Shown piece by piece: positions 6,834 through 12,831 of a DNA stretch of 13,746 nucleotides. Within the stretch, counting starts at the first letter, position 1. Every line of letters begins with the position of its first letter. The notes beneath the pieces were generated by a model. That model did no database searches, was not told the DNA's origin, and saw only the letters and a list, made by a program, of their open reading frames with translations. The stretch is from NCBI GenBank assembly GCA_023254555.1, contig JALRLI010000001.1, positions 52,586-66,331 on the forward strand, given 5' to 3'. Origin of the DNA: Microbacteriaceae bacterium. GTDB lineage: Bacteria; Actinomycetota; Actinomycetes; Actinomycetales; Microbacteriaceae. Both the position numbers and the translations under genes were made by a program.

Positions 6834-7736
6834 TTGTTACGAACTAAGAAAAGAGATGCGTTGCCACTCACTGAGCTACGTGCAGCTCTCGCGGATGCGG
6901 TTGATCGGCTTGAGCGAGCTGGTGTGCCCAATTCCGATGTGGATGCGGAGCTCCTTGCTGCGCACATCCTGAACACCAATCGCGGGGGAGTCCAAGCTGC
7001 AGTCGCTTCTGGTCGGCACCTTTCAGATGACGAAGCGCTTTCACTCGCGAAGGCTATTGAGCGCCGGGCTGAGCGTGAGCCGCTGCAGCACATCACCGGC
7101 TTGGCGCCCTTTCGGTATCTTGAACTGGAGGTCGGTCCTGGCGTGTTTATTCCTCGACCGGAGACCGAAATCGTCACCCAGGCAGCACTCGATTACCTAC
7201 GAAGCGTCAAGGCAGAGTCGGGCACGGTAGTTGTCGATTTCTGCACGGGCAGTGGTGCGATTGCCCTCGCTCTCGCCACAGAGAGGCCCGAACTTCACGT
7301 GTACGGAGTCGAAAAGAGCGCAGAGGCGTATGCATACGCCGAGCGGAATAAGACGAAGCTCGGTGCTCGTAATCTCACATTGCACCTGGGTGATGTTGCT
7401 GGCGCGTTTCCCGAATTCGATTCAACAGTCTCGCTCGTCATCTCAAACCCTCCCTATATTCCTGTCGCTGCCACACCCAGAGACATCGAAGTTCGAAAGT
7501 TTGACCCGGCGCTAGCACTGTATGGCGGGGAGGATGGCCTTGACGTCATTCGCGACCTGAGCGAAACATCCAAACGTATTCTCAAGCCTGGAGGACCCCT
7601 CATTATTGAGCACGGTGAGCTTCAAGGCGCTGCAATTCGAGCGTTGCTCATGCACGACGGTTGGAGCGATGCAGAAACTCATCCGGATCTCACAGGAAGG
7701 GATCGGTTTACGGTCGCGTACAAGCGAATATCATAA
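6834..7736 (+). CDS. prmC: Release factor glutamine methyltransferase
   Basis: SAM-dependent enzyme that N5-methylates the Gln of the GGQ motif in release factors, raising their activity. The PrfA in this window is a direct predicted substrate. Domains: an N-terminal helical bundle (about 10-85) ending in EPLQHITG (82-89), then a Rossmann methyltransferase with IPRPETE (106-112), SAM-loop DFCTGSGAIAL (135-145), catalytic NPPY (205-208) and the C-terminal HPDLTGRDRF (283-292). The start is uncertain. The first option is TTG at 6834, just after an in-frame TAG, without a ribosome site. An alternative is TTG at 6861, which has AAGAGA upstream and removes nine residues. The gene heads a compact run with tsaC (5-bp gap) and wecA. 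In M. tuberculosis prmC directly follows prfA; here the MFS-cysE-cysK segment separates them. Confidence 0.95.
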   Translation: MLRTKKRDALPLTELRAALADAVDRLERAGVPNSDVDAELLAAHILNTNRGGVQAAVASGRHLSDDEALSLAKAIERRAEREPLQHITGLAPFRYLELEVGPGVFIPRPETEIVTQAALDYLRSVKAESGTVVVDFCTGSGAIALALATERPELHVYGVEKSAEAYAYAERNKTKLGARNLTLHLGDVAGAFPEFDSTVSLVISNPPYIPVAATPRDIEVRKFDPALALYGGEDGLDVIRDLSETSKRILKPGGPLIIEHGELQGAAIRALLMHDGWSDAETHPDLTGRDRFTVAYKRIS

Positions 7737-7741
7737 AAGTG

Positions 7742-8404
7742 ATGTCTAACGTTTACGACTGTGCGCAACCGCAAGAGCTGCTGGCCGGCACGCGGGCGGC
7801 GCGGGCGGCTCTGAAAAAGGGTGAGCTGGTGGTGTTACCCACCGATACCGTCTACGGAGTTGCTGCAGACGCGTTCAACGCAGACGCCGTGATACGCCTG
7901 CTCGCAGCGAAAGGCAGAACTCGGCAATCACCGCCGCCTGTTCTGGTGCCGAATACCCAGACCCTGCATGCGCTCGCTGATTCGGTTCCGACCGAGGTGG
8001 AAATCCTGGTAGAAAAATTCTGGCCCGGACCACTCACGATTGTGCTCCCAGCGCAACCTTCGTTGCAATGGGATTTAGGCGAAACCGGCGGAACGGTAGC
8101 CTTGCGGATGCCTGAGCATCCACTCACCCTAGAAATTCTCAGAGAGACCGGGCCCTTGGCTGTGTCGTCTGCAAACCGAACCGGCGAGCCTGCTCCGACA
8201 GTGGCGGCAAAGGCTGTCGAAATGCTCGGAAATAAGGTGTCAGTGTATCTTGACTCCGGCGAAACCTCCTCCGACGGTCTCGCCTCTACAATTGTGGATG
8301 CACGTGAGCTAGGTGCCGCGAATGCAACTCTTCGAGTGCTGCGTGTCGGAGCAGTTTCACTCAATGATTTGCAGAGCGCCTTGCCTGCGGTAAATGTCGA
8401 GTAA
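7742..8404 (+). CDS. tsaC: L-threonylcarbamoyladenylate synthase (YrdC/Sua5 family)
   Basis: Makes threonylcarbamoyl-AMP from threonine, bicarbonate and ATP, the first step of t6A modification at position 37 of ANN-decoding tRNAs. The 220-aa protein consists of the YrdC domain only, without the extra C-terminal Sua5 domain. Visible motifs are KKGELVVLPTDTVYGVAADA (26-45), AAKGRTRQSPPPVLV (55-69; the basic residues bind nucleotide), FWPGPLTIVL (93-102) and SSANRTGEPAPT (142-153). I chose ATG 7742, which lies 5 bp after the prmC stop; GTG 7739 is possible. The same frame is open further upstream to 7661 inside prmC, but that extension has no family similarity. The neighbour order prmC-tsaC-wecA is conserved in actinobacteria. 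Confidence 0.93.
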   Translation: MSNVYDCAQPQELLAGTRAARAALKKGELVVLPTDTVYGVAADAFNADAVIRLLAAKGRTRQSPPPVLVPNTQTLHALADSVPTEVEILVEKFWPGPLTIVLPAQPSLQWDLGETGGTVALRMPEHPLTLEILRETGPLAVSSANRTGEPAPTVAAKAVEMLGNKVSVYLDSGETSSDGLASTIVDARELGAANATLRVLRVGAVSLNDLQSALPAVNVE

Positions 8405-8407
8405 CTC

Positions 8408-9640
8408 GTGTTTTCGTATGTTCTTGTTGCCGCAGTGGCGGCCCTAGTGACGGCAGCGTCCACATTTGGGCTGCTTAAGCTAGGCAGGCGGCTCAAGTTG
8501 GCCCCTGAAATCCGGGCTCGTGATGTGCACACCACCCCAACCCCGCGTCTCGGCGGGATAGCCATGTTCGCGGGCATCCTCGCCGCGTTTCTTGTCGCGA
8601 CTACTCAAGAATCGCTCGAGCTCGCTTTCGCTGCGCCACAGACAATCTGGGCAATTCTTGGCGCCTGTGCGCTCATCGTGATCGTAGGGGTCCTCGATGA
8701 TCTGTTTGACCTTGACTGGATGCTCAAGCTCGGTGTTCAGTTGCTGGCTGCAGGCCTGCTCGCATGGCAGGGCGTGCAGATTGTATCCCTGCCAGTCGGA
8801 AATGCGCTTGTCGTTGGCTCGCCGATTATCAACTTCATTCTCACCGTGTTTATCTTCACCCTGATGATGAACGCGGTGAACTTCATAGACGGCCTAGATG
8901 GTCTTGTCGCTGGAGTAGCGCTCATTTCGAACGCTGTGTTCTTCATCTATACCCTGCTGCTCTTCGAGCAGCAGAATCCGTTGAATGAATTCTCGCTCGC
9001 GAGCATTATTGCCATTGCTCTGGTGGGAGTAACCTTAGGATTTTTGCCATTCAACTGGCACAAAGCGAAGATGTTCATGGGTGACACCGGTTCCCTCCTC
9101 GTCGGTCTGCTCATGGCGACTTCGACCATCGCAGTGACAGGTCAGCTGAACCCGACCGGGATTACCCAGCAGGTGGTGCTCGCAAGCTATATCCCAATAA
9201 TTCTTCCGGTCGCGGTGCTCATCGTGCCGCTGCTTGATTTCGGGCTTGCGGTAGCTCGCAGGGTGCATGCCGGCAAAAGCCCTTTCAGCGCCGACCGTAA
9301 ACATCTGCACCATCGGCTCCTCGACATGGGTCATTCACCAGTACAAGCGGTGCTTATTTTTTATCTCTGGACTGCCGTGCTCTCGATTGGCTTCCTGATG
9401 ATTTACGTGACCCGCTCCTACTTGTGGCCGGTTGTGTTCATCGTCCTGGGCGGAATTGTGTGTGGGGTAGTCACAATATTTCCGTTCGACCTCAAAAAAT
9501 TGAACGAGATTCGGGTGCAACGCAGCAGGTCTGGTTCGGCTACCCAAGATGTTCTCGGTAGGCTCGACCCATTGGATCGCGCATCCACAGGACCAATCGT
9601 TGTGCCTGCGGAGTCGCGGCATTCGGAATCTGAACACTAG
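8408..9640 (+). CDS. wecA: Polyprenyl-phosphate GlcNAc-1-phosphate transferase (WecA/TagO family)
   Basis: Integral membrane enzyme that moves a HexNAc-1-phosphate (usually GlcNAc-1-P) from its UDP-sugar onto decaprenyl or undecaprenyl phosphate, starting synthesis of cell-wall linkers or surface glycans. The 410-aa protein has about ten or eleven hydrophobic segments. PNPT-family landmarks are PRLGG (46-50), DDLFDLDW (97-104, catalytic Asp pair), NFIDGLDGL (158-166), FMGDTGS (223-229) and the cytosolic loop DRKHLHHRLL (296-305), typical of WecA/TagO rather than MraY. A hydrophilic tail of about 45 residues (366-410) follows the last helix. The GTG start is 3 bp after tsaC. It matches Rv1302 (wecA) in position. 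The sugar specificity cannot be read from the sequence. Confidence 0.93.
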   Translation: MFSYVLVAAVAALVTAASTFGLLKLGRRLKLAPEIRARDVHTTPTPRLGGIAMFAGILAAFLVATTQESLELAFAAPQTIWAILGACALIVIVGVLDDLFDLDWMLKLGVQLLAAGLLAWQGVQIVSLPVGNALVVGSPIINFILTVFIFTLMMNAVNFIDGLDGLVAGVALISNAVFFIYTLLLFEQQNPLNEFSLASIIAIALVGVTLGFLPFNWHKAKMFMGDTGSLLVGLLMATSTIAVTGQLNPTGITQQVVLASYIPIILPVAVLIVPLLDFGLAVARRVHAGKSPFSADRKHLHHRLLDMGHSPVQAVLIFYLWTAVLSIGFLMIYVTRSYLWPVVFIVLGGIVCGVVTIFPFDLKKLNEIRVQRSRSGSATQDVLGRLDPLDRASTGPIVVPAESRHSESEH

Positions 9641-9649
9641 GGTCACAGT

Positions 9650-10105
9650 TTGAGCGCCAACGATATTCCTGATCGAGAACTCCCCTCGTCGCAGCCGATT
9701 TTGCTGCGTGCTGTCCGGTTGGGAGTCATTGCTGGTCTGGCGCAGCTCGTTGTGATGTCGATTGTTGGATGGCTAGTGGATGGCCAGACCGGGCTCTTCG
9801 GGGCACTGGTCGGTTCAGCACTCTCAATCGTCTTCTTGAGTTTGACGGCAGCGAGTATTGCTGTTGCAAACCTCTTTATCAAAAACGACTTGTATGTGGT
9901 GATGTTCTTCGTGGTGGTGCTGGGAACGTGGCTCATCAAGTTCGTCGCTTTTATCGTTGCGGCACTGCTTTTGAGAGACCAGCCTTGGCTCAACCCCACG
10001 GTTCTGTTCGTGAGCATCATTGTCGGAGTCATCATCTCACTCATCATCGACATGCTCGTGGTAGCGAAATCGCGACTCCCGTATGTTTCGGATGTGAAAA
10101 AGTAG
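9650..10105 (+). CDS. Four-helix membrane protein in AtpI position
   Basis: A 151-aa protein with a hydrophilic N-terminus and four hydrophobic segments at about 21-43, 47-75, 82-108 and 116-138, followed by a short basic tail. I recognise no sequence motif. Its size, four helices and place just before atpB match AtpI-type proteins and the M. tuberculosis gene Rv1303 between wecA and atpB. AtpI is thought to help assemble the c-ring or handle Mg2+, but this is family knowledge and the orthology rests on context. The TTG start at 9650 has AGGG (9639-9642) upstream and gives a 9-bp gap after wecA. A terminator-like hairpin has the stop codon of this gene in its loop, so the gene is probably transcribed with wecA more than with atpB. 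Confidence 0.75.
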   Translation: MSANDIPDRELPSSQPILLRAVRLGVIAGLAQLVVMSIVGWLVDGQTGLFGALVGSALSIVFLSLTAASIAVANLFIKNDLYVVMFFVVVLGTWLIKFVAFIVAALLLRDQPWLNPTVLFVSIIVGVIISLIIDMLVVAKSRLPYVSDVKK

Positions 10106-10123
10106 CTTTTTTCACGCATTTTT
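10094..10123 (+). terminator. Terminator-like hairpin after the AtpI-like gene
   Basis: The arms GTGAAAAAG (10094-10102) and CTTTTTTCAC (10106-10115) pair over 9 bp with one bulged T, closed by the 3-nt loop TAG, which is the stop codon of the preceding gene. A GCATTTTT run follows (10116-10123). The stem is A/T-rich, so it is probably a partial terminator or attenuator between the wecA segment and the atp operon. Confidence 0.45.
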
Positions 10124-10262
10124 AACCACGGCATGACGTTCAGCTGTCAAATTTCTTGATAGAGTTGTTGCGTTCCCCACGAATTTGTCTTGATGGCGAG
10201 CTAAATGTTGGAACAACGTCCCGTCTGTGTGGGTAGACCACACCTCAACTCAGGAGAGAACG
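10124..10262 (+). promoter_or_regulatory. atp operon leader with two small hairpins
   Basis: The gap between the terminator-like hairpin and the predicted atpB start is the likely place of the atp operon promoter. TTGATA (10156-10161) is the best -35 match but has no good -10 partner; TAGAGT (10160-10165) is a possible -10 without a clear -35. Two inverted repeats lie downstream: ATGTTG/CAACGT with a 3-nt loop (10205-10219, one G-T pair) and a perfect GTGTGG/CCACAC with a 5-nt loop (10227-10243). The second ends 8 bp before the atpB ribosome site. Confidence 0.4.
10252..10256 (+). promoter_or_regulatory. Ribosome binding site that sets the atpB start
   Basis: AGGAG, within the purine run AGGAGAGAA, lies six bases before the in-frame CTG at 10263. 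The other in-frame start options are GTG 10227 (no ribosome site, lies in a hairpin) and TTG 10287 (19 bases further from AGGAG than normal spacing allows). The site therefore points to CTG. Confidence 0.65.
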
Positions 10263-11084
10263 CTGTTAGCTAGCGCCGCGACTTGGTTGTTACCCTTCAC
10301 TTCAAGTGGAGAGGGCGACAGCGGATTCCACGCTCCATCAATCAACGAGTTCTTCCCAGAGGCGATCTTCTTCGCTGACACGATTTTTGAGGTCAACCGA
10401 ATCGTACTCATCCGATTCGTGATGCTGGCTCTCTTGCTCGTGTTCTTCTGGCTCGGCACGCGTCGCATGAAGATTGTTCCGACGCGTGGTCAAAGCATCG
10501 TCGAAATGGCCCTCGACTTCGTTCGAGTCAACGTAGCGGAAGACTTGCTGGGCAAAAAAGACGGCCGCAGATTCTTGCCTATTCTTACGGCGATGTTTTT
10601 CCTCATTTTGGTCTACAACATCACCGGAATCATCCCATTCCTCAACATTGCCGCTTCTTCAACCGTTGGCCTGCCACTCACACTCGCGATTGTTTCGTAT
10701 GTGACCTTCATCTATGCGGGTATCAAGAAGAGCCCTAAGAACTTCTTCAAGAACTCACTTTTCCCTGCTGGGGTGCCTTGGCCGGTCTACATCATCGTCA
10801 CTCCAATTGAGCTCATCTCAACGTTTGTCATTCGACCAGTCACACTCACACTGCGACTGTTGATGAACATGGTTGTGGGTCACCTACTGCTGGTGCTGTT
10901 CTTCTCAGCAACACAGTTCTTCTTCTTCAACGCCGATGGCTTCTTGAAGCTATTCGGTGTGGGTAGCCTCGCATTCGGCTTCGTGTTCTCAATCTTTGAG
11001 ATTTTGGTTGCTGTTCTGCAGGCCTACGTATTTACTTTGCTCACTGCTGTCTACATCCAGCTCGCGCTGGCTGAAGAACACTAA
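10263..11084 (+). CDS. atpB: ATP synthase Fo subunit a
   Basis: Membrane subunit that forms the two proton half-channels beside the c-ring. Counted from CTG 10263 it is 273 aa. The N-terminal FHAPSINEFFPEAIFF is the actinobacterial landmark before the first helix. The essential Arg sits in VTLTLRLLMNMVVGH and is codon 198 from this start (CGA at 10854-10856), matching E. coli aR210. The last helices, FGFVFSIFEILVAVLQAYVFTLLTAVYIQ, are typical (two segments, about 238-268). The start is unusual: AGGAG (10252-10256) lies six bases before CTG, and the residues that follow (LASAATWLLPF) look like a normal AtpB N-terminus. The same frame reaches back to GTG 10227, but those 12 codons contain the ribosome site and a hairpin. 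atpE follows after 44 bp. Confidence 0.95.
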   Translation: MLASAATWLLPFTSSGEGDSGFHAPSINEFFPEAIFFADTIFEVNRIVLIRFVMLALLLVFFWLGTRRMKIVPTRGQSIVEMALDFVRVNVAEDLLGKKDGRRFLPILTAMFFLILVYNITGIIPFLNIAASSTVGLPLTLAIVSYVTFIYAGIKKSPKNFFKNSLFPAGVPWPVYIIVTPIELISTFVIRPVTLTLRLLMNMVVGHLLLVLFFSATQFFFFNADGFLKLFGVGSLAFGFVFSIFEILVAVLQAYVFTLLTAVYIQLALAEEH

Positions 11085-11128
11085 ACGAGTTCGGCAACCG
11101 CCAAACTCGCCCTAAGGAAGGAAACAAC

Positions 11129-11356
11129 GTGTCAGTACTCGCTGCACTTTCGGGAAACATCGCGACCGTAGGCTACGGCCTGGCCGCAATCGGCCCAGCT
11201 ATCGGCGTAGGTATCGTCGTTGGTAAGACCATCGAAGGCGTTGCACGTCAGCCTGAGCTCGCAGGTCGTCTGCAGGTTCTGATGTGGATCGGTATCGCGT
11301 TCACCGAGGCTCTCGCCTTCATCGGTATCGCAACCTACTTCATCTTCACCTCTTAG
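11129..11356 (+). CDS. atpE: ATP synthase Fo subunit c
   Basis: The rotor-ring subunit of the ATP synthase, a 75-aa hairpin of two helices in the membrane. Helix 1 (about 10-34) carries the Gly-rich packing run IGPAIGVGIVVG (21-32). The polar loop ARQPE (39-43) contacts the central stalk. Helix 2 (about 49-73) has the proton-carrying carboxylate E60 in IAFTEALAFIG. The residue after E60 is Ala rather than the Ser/Thr seen in Na+-coupled rings, so proton coupling is likely. The GTG start at 11129 has a strong ribosome site (AAGGAAGGA, 11114-11122), in keeping with the many copies of c needed per complex. Confidence 0.97.
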   Translation: MSVLAALSGNIATVGYGLAAIGPAIGVGIVVGKTIEGVARQPELAGRLQVLMWIGIAFTEALAFIGIATYFIFTS

Positions 11357-11386
11357 TCCGTTTTCGAGTCTCGATAGGGAGGCAAG

Positions 11387-11995
11387 ATGCTTAACGCAGT
11401 AATCGCGGCATCAACCGAGGGTGAAACTGTCAACCCGCTGATTCCTCAGCCGTATGACATCATCTGGTCTGCTGTTGTATTTCTCGTAATCGTCGTATTC
11501 TTCTGGCTCAAAATCCTGCCAAAGATGCAGGAGATGCTTGATAAACGTGCCGAAGCGATTGAGGGGAACATCGCAAAAGCCGATGAAGCTCAAGCAAAAG
11601 CCGAAGCCGCGCTCGCAGAGTACACCGCTCAGCTTGCTGGCGCTCGTGCCGAAGCAGGTGAAATTCGTGACGCAGCTCGCGCAGACGCCACGAAGATCGT
11701 GAGCAAAGCGAAAGAAGACGCGACCTCTGAGCAAGCGCGCATCGCAGCTGCAGCTCAGGCGCAGATTGAAGCCGAACGTCAAAGCGCGCTCGTTTCTCTG
11801 CGCACTGAAGTTGGCACCCTCGCAATCGATCTTGCCTCAAGCGTCGTTGGAGAGTCACTGAGCGATGACAAGAAGGCTGCAAAGCTCGTTGACTCGTTCC
11901 TAGCAGATCTCGACGCTGCAGATAAGGGTGCGAAGAAGCCTGCTGCCAAGAAACCTGTCGCGAAGAAGCCCGCAGTTAAGAAGGCGGCTAAGTAG
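11387..11995 (+). CDS. atpF: ATP synthase Fo subunit b, with a Lys/Pro/Ala-rich tail
   Basis: Peripheral stalk subunit linking subunit a to the delta subunit on top of F1. The 202-aa protein has one membrane helix (about 24-42, ending FFWLKILPKM), then a long Ala/Glu/Arg/Lys-rich coiled coil (about 50-140) and the family C-terminal segment around 141-178 (LAIDLASSVVGESL). Residues 180-202 form an unusual extra tail of four five-residue units of the type AKKPx. The ATG start has AGGGAGG (11376-11382) four bases upstream and lies 30 bp after atpE. The stop and the atpH start share one base (TAGTG), so translation of the two is probably coupled. In mycobacteria the corresponding region is rebuilt as a b-delta fusion; here b and delta are separate. 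Confidence 0.96.
   Translation: MLNAVIAASTEGETVNPLIPQPYDIIWSAVVFLVIVVFFWLKILPKMQEMLDKRAEAIEGNIAKADEAQAKAEAALAEYTAQLAGARAEAGEIRDAARADATKIVSKAKEDATSEQARIAAAAQAQIEAERQSALVSLRTEVGTLAIDLASSVVGESLSDDKKAAKLVDSFLADLDAADKGAKKPAAKKPVAKKPAVKKAAK
11930..11989 (+). repeat. 15-bp degenerate tandem repeat coding the AtpF tail
   Basis: Four consecutive 15-bp units (11930-11944, 11945-11959, 11960-11974, 11975-11989) code AKKPA, AKKPV, AKKPA and VKKAA. Codons differ between units (GCG/GCC/GTT; AAG/AAA; CCT/CCC/GCG), so the repeat is not a fresh duplication. The composition resembles histone H1-like tails rather than any part of the usual b subunit. Confidence 0.85.
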
Positions 11996-12783
11996 TGGGA
12001 AGTGCGTCGAGAGAAGCGCTCGCTAAGGCGCAGCTCAAGCTCAGTGGGCTTGGAAGCAAAGTTAATGCATCGGTTGCGGGGGAGCTCCTCTCAGCTGCTG
12101 CAGCCCTCGGCAACTCTGCCGCACTTCGCTCGGCTCTCGCCGATAACGTGGTTGACGCCAAGATCAAACAAAAACTTGTGAAAGATCTTTTTGCTCAGGC
12201 CTCTGCGCCTACGCGTGCGTTGCTTGACGATATTGCTTCCCATCGCTGGTCATCCTCGGAGGATGTCACAGACGCACTCGAAAACCTTGGAATTCGAGCG
12301 ACAGCGATCGTTGAGAAGGGCTCCCTCGACGAAAAGCTCCTCGCGATCAATGCCTTGATTGCGTCAAACCACGAGCTCGAGCTCACACTCGGAAGCAAAT
12401 TGGGAGATAGCGCAGCCAAGGGTGATTTGATTGAGAAGCTTCTCAAATCTCAGGCTTCAGCTGGAGCAATTCAGATTGTGTCGCATCTCGTCCGAAACGC
12501 GAATGGCCGCAGAATCGGCGCGATGCTCAATCACGCTGCGAGCATCGTCGCTGATCAGCGAGGTTTCACTCTGGCTGATGTCACCGTAGCGGCACCGCTC
12601 AACAAAGCAACCACCGTTCGTCTCGAAAAGAGCCTGACGAAGATCTACGACCGCGCAGTTAAGATCAATTTCTCAATCGATCCCGCCATTCTTGGTGGAA
12701 TGCGCATTCAAATCGGCGATGACGTTATTGACGGCAGCGTCGCGACAAGACTCAAAGAACTCAAACTTCAACTCGCTAGCTAG
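11995..12783 (+). CDS. atpH: ATP synthase F1 delta subunit, long actinobacterial form
   Basis: Joins the peripheral stalk (b subunits) to the top of the alpha3beta3 head. At 262 aa it is about 85 residues longer than E. coli delta (177 aa). The C-terminal signature SIDPAILGGMRIQIGDDVIDGS (two parts, 227-234 and 235-248) is clear and ends in the usual short Leu-rich tail. The helical N-terminal region appears twice: ALADNVVDAKIKQKLVKDLF (47-66, then AQASAPTRALL) resembles KLGDSAAKGDLIEKLLKSQA (135-154, then SAGAIQIVSHLV), at an offset of 85-88 residues. GTG 11995 shares its G with the atpF stop codon TAG. atpA follows after 48 bp. Confidence 0.95.
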   Translation: MGSASREALAKAQLKLSGLGSKVNASVAGELLSAAAALGNSAALRSALADNVVDAKIKQKLVKDLFAQASAPTRALLDDIASHRWSSSEDVTDALENLGIRATAIVEKGSLDEKLLAINALIASNHELELTLGSKLGDSAAKGDLIEKLLKSQASAGAIQIVSHLVRNANGRRIGAMLNHAASIVADQRGFTLADVTVAAPLNKATTVRLEKSLTKIYDRAVKINFSIDPAILGGMRIQIGDDVIDGSVATRLKELKLQLAS

Positions 12784-12831
12784 CGGGAAGAACCCAAACT
12801 CGGTTAGACCGGAACACAAAGAGGAAACCAA

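Noticed and set aside
7661..7741. Longer N-terminus for tsaC starting inside prmC
   Set aside because: The 27 extra residues overlap prmC by 76 bp and have no similarity to the family; ATG 7742 after the prmC stop fits the YrdC domain start.
7852..8577. 241-codon ORF on the minus strand across tsaC and wecA
   Set aside because: Ser/Arg/Thr-rich translation typical of an antisense shadow; spans the junction of two well-supported genes.
10227..10262. GTG 10227 as atpB start
   Set aside because: No ribosome site, lies in a perfect hairpin, and the codons after it contain the AGGAG used for the downstream start.
12801..12811. CGGT/ACCG mini-hairpin between atpH and atpA as terminator
   Set aside because: Only 4 bp of stem, no T-run, and it lies within a standard atp operon with a good atpA ribosome site after it.
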